NCBI RefSeq assembly: GCF_012489685.1
Contig: NC_080044.1
Span: 77,548,732 to 77,612,731 of the forward strand
Length of the DNA: 64,000 nucleotides
Reading direction: 5' to 3'
Origin: Lotus japonicus
Lineage: Eukaryota > Streptophyta > Magnoliopsida > Fabales > Fabaceae
Shown one piece after another: positions 10,636-20,018 of this stretch. A program made the position numbers and the translations under genes. The notes beneath the pieces are model-generated. The model saw only the letters and a list, made by a program, of their open reading frames with translations, made no database searches and was not told the DNA's origin. Positions within the stretch are counted from its first letter, which is position 1; every line of letters begins with the position of its first letter.

Positions 10636-12545
10636 TATTTAGTTCTTCTTGCCTTCTTCTCCATCATTTTCCACATAAGCCTTTTTCCTTCTATTATCAG
10701 CCCCAGCAAGAACACAAATGAGGAGAAAACACGTAGCATAAATCCCGTGTACCTTCCAACTCGTCTTAGGTGGTTGCCGCAGCACCACCCTATGAAACAC
10801 CGTCACATAGTAATGAAGCCCAACAGCAAAGCCCACAAACACCTGGGCCAGGCCCAGAAACTTCAAGCCCAGCCCACACTCCGTGGAGAATACGAGTACG
10901 AGGAACATGAGAAGCAGCAACAGGTAGAACACATAAGCCAGTGTCTGAAGCACCTGGAGACAGAGATAGGTAGAATGCGAAACGGAGTACAGAAACTTCA
11001 ACGGTTCGATTCCGGTGACCAACGAAGACACGCAGAGAATGGTGAAGTAGATCGAGAGGTACACTTGGATGAAGATCAGGATCTTCTGGAGGGAGAAGAA
11101 GGCTTTGATTCTGGTACAGAGGAGTGAGACTAAGAGCAGAGGGATCAAGATGAAAGCGCAGGAGGCTACGGCGGCGACGGTGGGTGCATATTTGTTGCCG
11201 ACGTAGGGTTTGAATCCTTTTGTGATTTCGTCGTTGGCTTTTGTTAGGTAGGCTTTGGAGGTGGTGGTGATTCGCTCCAAATCTGGGATTAAAGTGCGTT
11301 GGAACTTGTTTGGAAGATCTCTGAACTCTGAAATTGAAACCATATCGTCATCTTCTTCTTCATCAATGAACCAACCCGGTGGTGCTTGTTTTGCAGGTTT
11401 CTTGCTCTGTTGTTTTGTGGCGTCGTGAGGTTGAGTTGTTGTTTTGGATTTGGTTTGCTTGTCGGTGGCGGTGGCGGTGGCGGTGGCCTTTGTAGTTTTG
11501 TTACTTGCTTTCACGAGATCCAGTGATTTCTTGCTTGAAGTGGAAACAGGAGTTGTTGCTTTGGATGTGGAGTTCAGCTTCTTGCTCTTGGGGGTAGAGG
11601 CGGAGGTGGTGGAATTGAGCTTCTTCTTGAGTCCAGTGTCGGTGGGTGTGGTTTTGGGAGATTCCTTTGAGCTAACCTTGAGTTGTTTGGTTTGATTTTT
11701 GGGTGAAAGGTTGTTGGATTTGATGGTTTTGGTGGAAGTGGCATTGGATTTGGTTTGGTTTTTTAAGGAAATGGTGTTGTTGGATTTGATGGTTTTGGTT
11801 TGATTTTTGGTGGAGAGGTTACTAGATTTGGTGATTTTGGTTTGGTTTTTGGAAGAAGGAGTAGTATTGGGTTTGATTAGCTTGGTTTGGTTTTTGGTGG
11901 ATTGGGTTGTGGTGGTTTTCTTCTTGAGGGGCTTCTCATCCTGCTGCTCTTCTTCTTCAACCTCTAATATTCTTCTACTACTAACTCTAGTACTTGTTCT
12001 AGTGCTCACAAGTTGAGGTTTGGAGTAGGAAGTGGAGCAAAGAGAAAGAAAAAGGAAGAGAAGAAGAGAGAACACAAGTACCTTGGTGTAGCAGGAGAAG
12101 TAGAAGGGGTGAGCCATTGACAGTGGCTTCCTTCAAGATCTAGAGGGTTGAGAGTAGAGTGTCTTCCGAAGATCTAGTGAGCCATATAGTAATGGTGCAT
12201 AAATACAGCTTGGCCCGCACTCACCTGCGACATTTATTTTTATACGATTTGTGAAAGAGAAAGAAAAGTAGTGTACTAGTGTAGTAAAGAATTTTAATTT
12301 TAATTTGATAGTATAATAATTTGCGCTATGGGATAAGAGAGGAGAGGTGAAAGAAATGGAGTTAGAGTTGAACTGTTGAAGTGTGTGCTGCCAATGTGAG
12401 AAGGGACAAGGGGGGGCAAATAGAGAGACTTTATTTTCGGCATTTAGCTACCGACGTGGTTTCACTGATTCTGCATTTATTGTTGTTTACTTATTTTTCC
12501 CCTGTCAGATCCTATTCCTATGCATGCCATAAAGAAACTTTTGGG
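10636..12545 (-). repeat. Right arm of the inverted gene duplication
   Basis: Reverse complement of the left arm (4365-7565), covering the whole gene and about 430 bp upstream of its ATG. It lacks the 1.3-kb insertion found in the left arm, and its leader is about 40 bp longer. It therefore probably represents the ancestral arrangement. Confidence 0.8.
10639..12117 (-). CDS. Conserved plant membrane protein with Lys/Thr/Asn-rich repeats, unknown function
   Basis: Single-exon frame of 492 aa starting at the ATG of MAHPFYFSC. The upstream in-phase context matches the leader of the paralogue. Residues 1-33 form a hydrophobic signal peptide or anchor. Residues about 50-250 are low complexity, rich in Lys, Thr, Ser and Asn, with a repeated KNQTK motif that also supplies N-glycosylation sequons. 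A conserved block follows (PGWFIDEEEDDD, then ISEFRDLPNKFQRTLIPDLE). The C-terminal half has about five hydrophobic membrane segments: one beginning AAVASCAFILIPLLLV, one around KILIFIQVYLSIYFTIL, one with a run of Leu, one around AQVFVGFAVGLHYYVTV, and one near the end. The tail is charged. I do not recognise a named family. A secretory or membrane location is an inference. The left copy at 6198 is broken, so this is the likely functional member. Confidence 0.8.
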   Translation of the reverse strand: MAHPFYFSCYTKVLVFSLLLFLFLSLCSTSYSKPQLVSTRTSTRVSSRRILEVEEEEQQDEKPLKKKTTTTQSTKNQTKLIKPNTTPSSKNQTKITKSSNLSTKNQTKTIKSNNTISLKNQTKSNATSTKTIKSNNLSPKNQTKQLKVSSKESPKTTPTDTGLKKKLNSTTSASTPKSKKLNSTSKATTPVSTSSKKSLDLVKASNKTTKATATATATDKQTKSKTTTQPHDATKQQSKKPAKQAPPGWFIDEEEDDDMVSISEFRDLPNKFQRTLIPDLERITTTSKAYLTKANDEITKGFKPYVGNKYAPTVAAVASCAFILIPLLLVSLLCTRIKAFFSLQKILIFIQVYLSIYFTILCVSSLVTGIEPLKFLYSVSHSTYLCLQVLQTLAYVFYLLLLLMFLVLVFSTECGLGLKFLGLAQVFVGFAVGLHYYVTVFHRVVLRQPPKTSWKVHGIYATCFLLICVLAGADNRRKKAYVENDGEEGKKN

Positions 12546-12769
12546 TAAGTTAATAATAAGGTGGTCTGTAAATGACCTATGTGAATTACTAAGTACTCAT
12601 TCACAATTTAATTTAATGACTATTCTCATCTTAGACCATCCACAATGGATGGTTGAAAGTGTTGTTGAATTGTGTTGAATTGTGTTTAATAGGTTTAATG
12701 GTTTGTTGAAGTTGGTTGAAAGAGGAGAGAGAGGGAGAAAATGTTGAAGATTTTCAACAAAAAAAAGGA

Positions 12770-12910
12770 GCCTGCGGTGTGCCACGTGGCGCAAGGCCAG
12801 TGGCCACCGCAGGCGCGTGGCCTGCACGCCCAGACAAGGCGCGTGACGCGCCTTGTCTGCAGGGGAGAGAGAGAAAAATTGTCATGCCCTGCCACGTGGC
12901 TGCTTCTGGT
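12770..12910. repeat. Subterminal GC-rich palindromes in the Harbinger element
   Basis: The 12831-12859 segment is a perfect 29-nt palindrome: 13-nt arms CAGACAAGGCGCG / CGCGCCTTGTCTG around TGA. Just before it, CCTGCGGTG and CACCGCAGG (about 12770-12813) form a second imperfect hairpin, and CCACGTGGC occurs twice (12782 and 12892). The GC content contrasts sharply with the AT-rich surroundings. In this superfamily, subterminal motifs are plausible transposase or ORF1-protein binding sites, but that role is inference. Confidence 0.75.
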
Positions 12911-13019
12911 TGGTCCGTCCGGATTTCGTTTTTCCTTATCTTTTGAACTCAATTATTTCATAAAAAAAAATATTTTCTGAAAAAAAAAATTATACCAAAA
13001 TTCATGATTTTTTTTTCTC

Positions 13020-13028
13020 TATAAATAG
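13020..13028 (+). promoter_or_regulatory. Probable TATA box of the Harbinger ORF1 transcript
   Basis: TATAAATAG lies 108 bp upstream of the ORF1 ATG and matches the plant TATA consensus. The intervening leader is A/T-rich. No other TATA-like site of this quality lies between the left TIR and ORF1. Confidence 0.55.
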
Positions 13029-13135
13029 AGACTTGGTTCGTTTGATTTGGACACAGAAAAAAAAACCAAGTTTTTTCACTCTCTTATTATCTCTCTCACC
13101 ATCTTATTTATCTATCTATTAGCATTTGTATTGAA

Positions 13136-14410
13136 ATGGATCCCAACAATCCCCATTTCAACACCCAGAATTCTTCAAACAACCCATTTTACAACCAAAA
13201 CCACAACAACTATGAAGATCCAAATCAAATTTCTTACCAACATCCTCAAAATCCCACCAATTATCAAGTCCCACATCAATTGTTCAACCAACGTCCTCAA
13301 AATCCAAACTATTATCAAGTCCCCCATCAATTCTCCAACCAACGTCCTCGAAATCCAAACTATTATCCAGATCCGAATCAATATTCGTACCAACCTCCTC
13401 AAAACATACAAAATTTTAACCAGTCATCAATTGTTCCAAACTCTCATCCATCTTATGGATCTGTGAGATATTCATCTCAAACACCTCAGTCTAGTGGTTA
13501 TATGCCAGTGGTTCCTGAAAATGTTCCGAGTGTTGATGTAGCGGAATTTCCGGAATTTTCAACACAAGTCAATCTTGGTGGCGGGTCAGCTGATAATGAA
13601 GTCAATGAAATCACTCCTAAGAGCAAAAAAGCCCATTTACCCGCATGGAACACTCCACAAAATCTAGTGCTAATTAGTGGGTGGATTAATTGCGGAACAA
13701 ACAGTGTTGTCGGAAGAAACCAGAAAGGAGAAACATTTTGGAGAGATATCGCTGAGTATTGTAATGAGCATTGCTCATTCGATCCTCCGCGCGATTGGGT
13801 TGCCTGCCGAAACCGTTGGAATTATATGAACACAAGACTGGGTAAATGGATTGACGCTTATGATAGCGCTAAGCGTGAGCATCGAAGCGGTTGGTCGGAG
13901 GATGATGTTATCGCAAGAGCGCAGGAATTATACGCAAGTGGGAAGATTGGTCAATTTACTTTGATGGAAGAATGGCGCGTTCTCCGTGATCAACCACGTT
14001 TTTGTAGTCAGGTAGGAGGAAATAGTGGCTCGAGAAGTAGTGGATCTAAGAGATCACACGACAGTGATGCAAGTGGCTCAAACTCTATAGGATCAATTCC
14101 TCGTCCAATGGGTAGGGAGGCAGCTAAAAAAAAGAGTAAAAAGAAAATTAGAGAAGATGCTGACGAGGTGGTGGACAAAGAGTGGGATTCTTATATCCAT
14201 TTCAAGGAGAAAGAGCTTGAAAAATTGGAAAAGATAGCATTGGTGCAAGCAGAGACTAACGAATTGATGAAAGAGAAGACTAATGCGATGAAAGAGAAGA
14301 CTAATGCTAAGAAAGTTAGTATGTATCTAAAGCTAACTTCGGAAGAGCATCTCAGTGACCGTAAGAAAGAGTTGTTAGAGCAGTTGTCCAAAGAGCTATT
14401 TGGAAATTAA
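13136..14410 (+). CDS. Harbinger ORF1: Myb/SANT-like DNA-binding protein
   Basis: 424 aa, starting at MDPNNPHFNT. PIF/Harbinger elements need two proteins; this is the accessory one, which binds element DNA and helps bring the transposase into the nucleus. Residues 1-110 are Asn/Pro/Gln/Tyr-rich with a repeated pattern (QNPxYYQVPHQ). Residues about 165-285 hold the trihelix/Myb-like region, with Trp-containing motifs (WINCGTNS, FWRDIAEYCNEH, CRNRWNYMNTRLGKW, WRVLRDQPRF) as in plant ORF1/NAM-associated proteins. A Ser/Gly linker and a basic patch (KKKSKKKIRE) resembling a nuclear localisation signal follow. The C-terminus (about 345-424) is a charged coiled coil with a duplicated MKEKTNA. It lies 670 bp upstream of the transposase on the same strand. 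No disruption is visible. Confidence 0.88.
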   Translation: MDPNNPHFNTQNSSNNPFYNQNHNNYEDPNQISYQHPQNPTNYQVPHQLFNQRPQNPNYYQVPHQFSNQRPRNPNYYPDPNQYSYQPPQNIQNFNQSSIVPNSHPSYGSVRYSSQTPQSSGYMPVVPENVPSVDVAEFPEFSTQVNLGGGSADNEVNEITPKSKKAHLPAWNTPQNLVLISGWINCGTNSVVGRNQKGETFWRDIAEYCNEHCSFDPPRDWVACRNRWNYMNTRLGKWIDAYDSAKREHRSGWSEDDVIARAQELYASGKIGQFTLMEEWRVLRDQPRFCSQVGGNSGSRSSGSKRSHDSDASGSNSIGSIPRPMGREAAKKKSKKKIREDADEVVDKEWDSYIHFKEKELEKLEKIALVQAETNELMKEKTNAMKEKTNAKKVSMYLKLTSEEHLSDRKKELLEQLSKELFGN

Positions 14411-14436
14411 TTTCAAGCGAGTCTTTGTCTGTAATC

Positions 14437-14980
14437 GGTCAAACTTGTCAGTGGTGTGAAGTCTGTAGTGTTTGCTTTAATGTTTGCTTTAATGTTTGCT
14501 TTAATAATTTTCAAGTGGTGACAGCTATGTAATGTTTGCTTTAATGTATGGGTAACTGTGTTTGAATATGTGCCACTCAATTCGAATCTTGTCCTTTTCC
14601 GATAATTAACTCTGGTTGATAACTTATTTCAAATCCACCAGTGGTGTCAAGTCTGTAGTGTTTGCTTTAATAATTTGCCCGTGGTGTTAGGTCAGTAGTG
14701 TTTGGCTTTTATGATTCTCGGGTAACTGTGTTTGAATATGTGCCACTCAATTCGAATCTTGTCCTTTTCCGATAATTAACTCTGGTTGATAACTTATTTC
14801 AAATCCACCAGTGGTGTCAAGTCTGTAGTGTTTGCTTTAATAATTTGCCCGTGGTGTTAGGTCAGTAGTGTTTGGCTTTTATGATTCTCGGGTAACTGTG
14901 TTTGAATATGTGCCACTCAATTCGAATCTTGTCCTTTTCCGATAATTAACTCTGGTTGATAACTTATTTCAAATCCGGCA
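14437..14980 (+). repeat. 170-bp tandem repeat between the transposon ORFs
   Basis: GGGTAACTGTGTTTGAATAT begins at 14550, 14720 and 14890, giving a period of exactly 170 bp. The first two units are complete and nearly identical; the third breaks off near 14980. A shorter GTTTGCTTTAAT repeat precedes them (about 14467-14547). The array occupies the ORF1-ORF2 interval and may contain the terminator of ORF1 and the promoter of ORF2. Confidence 0.9.
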
Positions 14981-15079
14981 CTCAACCACCATTCAATGTA
15001 CCTACTTATATGGACTCATAGCTCCATTGATGTATCAATATCCCAAATCTCTTCCAATCTACTTCAAATTTCACAAAAA

Positions 15080-16372
15080 ATGGATCCATCTGAGTGTCCT
15101 TTTGATCTTGCAGCATACATTCAAAATAGTCAAATTGAAGAAGCTTATGTACTCAACCGATTTAGAGAGCGTCGAAGAAAAATTCGAGAAGATGCTGCAC
15201 CTCGTAGTAGAAAATATCTCGGTAGAGATCATACAGCGGCAAACCAGATGCTAATTGGCGACTACTTTGCCAATGAGCCTACATATGACGATGCAATGTT
15301 TCGTCGTCGGTACCGGATGCAAAAGCATCTTTTCCTTCGAATCGTTGATGACCTTTCAAGTAGTGATAACTACTTCACCCAACGCGTTGATGCAGCCAAT
15401 AAACAAGGTATATCACCCTTAGCAAAATGTACCACAGCAATGCGAATGTTAGCATATGGTGTGGCAGCAGATGCGGTCGATGAGTACATCAAAATTGGAG
15501 GTACTACAGCATTGGAGTGTTTACGTAGATTCTGTAAAGGAATCATACGATTGTATGAGCAACAGTACCTGAGAGCACCAACCCAAGAAGACCTGCAAAG
15601 GATATTACATGCTAATGACATGCGGGGGTTCCCAGGCATGATCGGGAGTATTGACTGCATGCACTGGGAGTGGAAAAATTGTCCTAAAGCATGGGAAGGT
15701 CAATTTACTAGAGGGGATAAGGGAACCACAACAGTTATTCTTGAAGCAGTTGCAACTTATGACCTATGGATCTGGCATGCCTTTTTTGGATGTCCTGGAA
15801 CGTTGAACGACATAAACGTTCTAGATCGGTCACCAGTGTTTGATGACGTGGAACAGGGAAAGACTCCAGCTGTGAATTTCGTTGTGAATCAACGTCCCTA
15901 TAATATGGCATACTATCTAGCCGATGGTATCTATCCTTCTTATCCAACTTTCATCAAAACGATTAGACTTCCTCAAAGTGAACCCGATAAGTTATTTGCA
16001 AAAGTTCAGGAGGGATGTCGGAAGGACATCGAACGTGCATTTGGAGTTCTTCAAGCTCGTTTTCAAATCATCCGTGAACCAGCTCGCTTGTGGGACATAG
16101 ATGACTTGAGTATCATTATGAGGTCATGCATCATATTACATAATATGATTGTCGAGGATGAACGAGATACATATGCTCAACGTTGGACCGATTTTGAGCA
16201 ATCTGGGGAAGGTGGATCTAGTACACAGCAACCATACTCGACCGAGGTTTTACCCGCTTTTGCAAATCATGTGCGTGCTAGATCCGAGTTGCGTGATTCA
16301 AATGTTCATCATGAACTGCAAGCAGATCTAGTGAAGCACATCTGGGCAAAGTTTGGAATGTCTCAGGATTGA
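15080..16372 (+). CDS. Harbinger-type DDE transposase
   Basis: 430 aa from ATG 15080 (MDPSECPFDL). An in-frame ATG at 14996 would add 28 residues, but the 15080 start matches the usual beginning of plant Harbinger transposases. The protein cuts and rejoins transposon ends. The catalytic triad is visible as Asp192 (GSIDCMHWEW), Asp244 (GTLNDINVLDRS) and Glu318 (CRKDIERAFGVLQ), all within the DDE_Tnp_4 fold. The N-terminal region (FRRRYRMQKHLFLRIVDDL, then MRMLAYGVAADAVDEY) is the usual helix-turn-helix part. Length is typical of the family and the frame is unbroken. Together with ORF1 and intact TIRs this suggests recent activity, although activity cannot be judged from sequence alone. Confidence 0.93.
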   Translation: MDPSECPFDLAAYIQNSQIEEAYVLNRFRERRRKIREDAAPRSRKYLGRDHTAANQMLIGDYFANEPTYDDAMFRRRYRMQKHLFLRIVDDLSSSDNYFTQRVDAANKQGISPLAKCTTAMRMLAYGVAADAVDEYIKIGGTTALECLRRFCKGIIRLYEQQYLRAPTQEDLQRILHANDMRGFPGMIGSIDCMHWEWKNCPKAWEGQFTRGDKGTTTVILEAVATYDLWIWHAFFGCPGTLNDINVLDRSPVFDDVEQGKTPAVNFVVNQRPYNMAYYLADGIYPSYPTFIKTIRLPQSEPDKLFAKVQEGCRKDIERAFGVLQARFQIIREPARLWDIDDLSIIMRSCIILHNMIVEDERDTYAQRWTDFEQSGEGGSSTQQPYSTEVLPAFANHVRARSELRDSNVHHELQADLVKHIWAKFGMSQD

Positions 16373-16907
16373 AGATGATTTGTATCGTACTATTTACGTT
16401 ATTTGTGTGTTGTGTGCTTAGTTTTTCCTTGTCTTGCATTTTAAGATATTGTGTGCTTAGTTTGTTGTCTTGCATTTTATTTTAAGAAAATAAAATAAAT
16501 TCTTGTATGCTTAGTTTGTTGTCTTGCGTTTTAAGTTAAGAAAAAAAAAATTATAGTCTATATTTTAAAAAAAAAGTCTATATTTAAAAAAAATAAAATC
16601 GTTAAGTGTTTATTGTTTTAATTTAATTTAAATCGATAATTGTAATTTTATGTAATTATAAAAACAAAAATATAAAATTAAATAAAAATGTGAAATAAAA
16701 AAGTGGTGGGGTAGGGTGAGTGGTGAGTGGTGGGGTAGGGTGTTGAGAGTTAAACAAAACCATTGGAGTGGGTAATTGTTGAAAGTTTGTTGAATTGGAG
16801 AGAGAAGATGATGTGGAGTGTTGGGAAGAGAAAAAGTGGGGTAGAAAAGGGTTAAACAAAACATTTTTTGTTTAACCATTGTGGATGGTCTTATCTTTAA
16901 AGGCTAT

Positions 16908-18212
16908 GGTAGCGTTTGGTGACGAAACAGAACAGAACGGAACGGGACAGAACAGAACAATAATGTTCTATGTGTTGTGTTTGGTAACTCCAAGTCAATA
17001 AAACAGAACCATGATTTTAATTACATATATAACCCTACATGTTTAATATTTAATTGAGAAAAACAAATTAAACTCAATTGAACATTTTGCATAGAAACCG
17101 TTTGTTATTGCTTACTTCATGAAATAATCACTTATTTATTTCTTTAAAATAATCACTTATATATTGTTTAAGTTGTTTCACTATGCTATTGAAAAAAGCA
17201 GAAACCTAATTATCTATTTAAGCTATTTTAAGTGCGTTTATTTAGATTAAAAATATTGATTTTTAATTATAATTTTTTTAAGAGATTTTGAAAAAAGCAT
17301 GAGTTGATTCGTGTTCGACTACTCTAATTAAAATCACTTTTTTTTTTATCTCCCCTCATCTATCATCATGAATTTTCATTATAAGCTAAAGTAACTGTTT
17401 CAAATAATTTGTTTTCAGCTTCAGCTGAAATAAACATCAAAAGTGATTTTTCCAAAATAAGTTGAATTAAACGCATTCTAATTGGCTCGTTTATCATTGC
17501 TTACAAAAACAGATTTTACTTTTGAAAAAATAATTGATTTTATTTTAATTAAGTTGATTCATGTTTGATTACTCTAATTAAAATCACTTTTTTATCTCCT
17601 CTCATCTATTATCATAGGTTTTCATGATAAGCTAAAGTAACTGTTTCAAATAATTTGTTTTCAGCTTCAGTTGAAACAAACACAAAAAATGATATTTGAT
17701 TAAAAAAGTGATTTTTTTTAATTTTAAAAGTGATTTTTTGATTAAAAAAGTGATTTTTTGATTTTAAAAGTGATTTTTTAATTAAAAAGTGATTTTTCCA
17801 AAATAAGTTGAATCAAACGCACTCTAATTGGCTCGTTTATCATTGCTTACAAAAAGTGATTTTACTTTTGAAAAAAATAATTGATTTTATTTTAAGTGAT
17901 TTTTTTGAAAAAATTGATTTTTATTTAACTTTGACTACAAATATAATAAGTGCTTTCAGTTTTATAAGTGATTTTAAACTGGTTCGATACATAAAATTTC
18001 AAATATAAATTAGGGGTATTTTTGAACTTGCAATATTTTAAAGAGAGTGTTCTGTTCCGTTCCCTTCCGTTCCACCCTTTTCCAGGGAATCAAAGTGTCC
18101 CGTTCCTGGAGCCTTTTGTCCCGTTCCGTTCCATCTTAAAAACACGACAAACACTGAACGGAACCCATGTGTCCTGTTCCGTTCCCTTCTCACCTGTCTA
18201 CCAAACGCTACC
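16908..18212. mobile_element. TIR element of about 1.3 kb, non-autonomous
   Basis: The ends match as an inverted repeat: GGTAGCGTTTGGTGACGAAA on the left and, reverse-complemented, GGTAGCGTTTGGTAGACAGG on the right. Both are followed by GGAACGGAACAGG-like repeats (left about 16926-16960, right about 18045-18190). No coding frame is present. Only a TAT flanks both ends, so the superfamily is unclear. It begins 17 bp after the Harbinger element ends. Confidence 0.6.
17317..17897 (+). repeat. Internal direct duplication in the TIR element
   Basis: Two direct copies (about 17317-17547 and 17571-17897) share ACTCTAATTAAAATCACTTT, CTGTTTCAAATAATTTGTTT and CTAATTGGCTCGTTTATCAT. The second copy is expanded by short AAAAGTGATTTTT units (about 17690-17795). 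Confidence 0.75.
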
Positions 18213-18959
18213 TATGAGTTCAACAAGAAAGTCTCACTAATAATAATATCAAACATATTTATCATTGAGTTACTACTAAAAACTTTAAATGTAACCTCAA
18301 TAACAACTATCAAGTGTAAATGTCGATAATCTTCACCAAATTATTAGTAAATGTCATTTTCTTTGCTACGCACTCACATAATCTTCTCAACATCACTAGA
18401 TGTGTTATACAATCATCACCAAAAGTTTATAGTCAATAATAAACCAACAGTTACAAACGATAATGTCATGTAAACATGAAAAATTTAGATAAAATATAAA
18501 TTGCAAATAAAGGTGGAAAAATATGGGTTGATGAGCTAACCCGACCTACCCCTTTGGTTCTCGTAAGTAGGGTGACAATGTGGGTTGGCGGGGCGAGTCA
18601 AACTCAACTCGTCATTGGCTCGTTAAAATGCGGATTGATTTGTGCTAGCACATTTTTTAAATTTCAATTCAAAAGTTTTAATTCTACCCACAAAGAAAAA
18701 TTGGACAAACATGCTGGCCCAACAGTTGAAGCCCATTTTGCCACTCCAACCCATAACAATTAAACGGTGAGATTACTATTTATTGATTTATTCCCTCCCC
18801 CATCCTAATTTATTTTGAATGGTCTATTTTAAGAAAATTAGATTTCCTCGCAGACATAAAAATCAAAATCAAAATCAAATGAATAATGAATTATTACCGA
18901 AAATGAATTATTGAGTTTCAGACAGTTTACTGAAGCAGTAAAGTCAGTCTAGTAAACAC
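18213..18959. other. Intergenic DNA upstream of the ARM/TPR gene
   Basis: AT-rich, with no supported gene. Near 18568 the sequence TAGGGTGACAATGTGGGTTG resembles the end of the hAT element at 53149, followed by similar GGCTCGTTA motifs. It may be a remnant of that family. The ORF at 18554-18763 falls in this remnant and is not considered coding. Confidence 0.4.
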
Positions 18960-20018
18960 TGTTTCCACTCTCCATTATGCCGTTGTCTTCCCCCACTACC
19001 TTTTGTCTCCTTCTCTCCCTTTCTCTCTCCCTGTCTGAGATTTTAACCTAGATCAAACGGAACAACGATCCATGTTGTGAGAAAAGCGTGAGCCACAGAG
19101 ACAAAAAAATCGACCAAACATCTCAGGCACAGTTCGAATCAGATAAGGAATGGTCTAAGGTTGTTATCAGTGATAGCGAACTTGGATCTGCCATCTACAT
19201 TCATCACCGATCGACACCGCTGCTGAAGAACAACACTCGTGAACTTCACCAACACACTTCAACTCTCACTCGTCACTCTCGTGTGTTCTGCTTTTTCGGC
19301 GATTCAACACCTTTGAGCAATGGGGGTAATCTAACACACTCCCTCTTTCTTTCTTTTTTTCTTATAATCGATTTTGGCCACCGGAGAAGCTGGTTGTATG
19401 TTGCTTACTGTAGAATCGATTTTGCAAGACACTGGAAGGCAAAAAAAATTGATATCTCTGATTGTGTGAATTGACGTGGAAATTGTCCGTACTAACTGGT
19501 TTTGTAGCTAGTAGCCTAGCATTTTTCTTGTATCTTCCTATGTGATTCCCTCTTTGTTTGACTTTTTAATTTTTATTGTGAGAATATTCGTGCGGTTTTC
19601 TGTTTCAGCAACTAGTACTGTTTTTTTACCCTAACTATTTAAGCTGGAAAATTAAACATACAAATTTACTTGTAATTTATATGTTATGTAGCTATCTCTT
19701 GATGTAATTTGGACTCGTTTTGAAGATTTCCCAGCAAGTTGGGCAGTTTTATAATATTTAAATCATTGTAAAAAGAATGTCTTGTGCTTCTTTTTTTTCC
19801 CACTGATAATCTAATGTTATTTAGGGAACTAAGGAAGAGTCATTGTCAATTTTTTTGGTATTTTATGACATGGATAAAAGTTAGATTTTGGGTTGGTATC
19901 TATCTGATGTTCTGCCAAATACTGATTGCAGGTTTGAAGTGGTTTCCTTGCTTTAGCTAGCTATCTGAGGAGAAATTGACTTGTTGATCTATGAGATTAT
20001 AATTCTCATTTACAAAGC
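18960..20018 (+). promoter_or_regulatory. Probable 5' leader with an intron and a minimal uORF, ARM/TPR gene
   Basis: A pyrimidine-rich stretch (about 18960-19035) is followed by transcribed-looking sequence. A donor-like GGGGGTAATC occurs near 19325 and an acceptor-like TGATTGCAG ends at about 19931. This suggests a 5'UTR intron of about 600 bp. In the last leader exon a three-codon uORF (ATG AGA TTA TAA, 19991-20002) ends 16 nt before the main ATG at 20019. The ORF at 19088-19474 has no recognisable domain and is probably leader/intron sequence. Confidence 0.45.

Larger units (their letters stand above)
7722..10638. other. Spacer between the inverted gene copies; no supported gene
   Basis: This is 2.9 kb of mostly AT-rich sequence with no convincing reading frame. 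It contains a Helitron-like 3' terminus at 8322-8350 and a short tandem repeat at 10219-10274. The stretch at 7722-7980 may be the original 3' flank of the left gene copy. Around 9960-10140 the sequence is more GC-rich but not recognised. Confidence 0.5.
12634..16890 (+). mobile_element. Complete, potentially autonomous PIF/Harbinger transposon, 4257 bp
   Basis: The terminal inverted repeat GACCATCCACAATGG is perfect at both ends. The element is flanked by TTA (12631-12633 and 16891-16893), the signature target duplication of this superfamily. Inside are two long intact reading frames in the same direction: a Myb/SANT-like ORF1 and a DDE transposase. A TATA box precedes ORF1, a strong GC-rich palindrome lies near the left end, and a 170-bp tandem repeat separates the two ORFs. 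No stop or frameshift is seen in either protein. It inserted about 520 bp upstream of the right gene copy (10639-12117), outside the duplicated arm. Confidence 0.93.

Noticed and set aside
12597..12980. Short frames on both strands at the Harbinger left end
   Set aside because: Produced by the GC-rich subterminal palindromes, not by coding sequence.
19088..19474. 128-codon plus frame upstream of the ARM/TPR gene
   Set aside because: No domain, and it overlaps the probable 5' leader/intron; better explained as non-coding leader.
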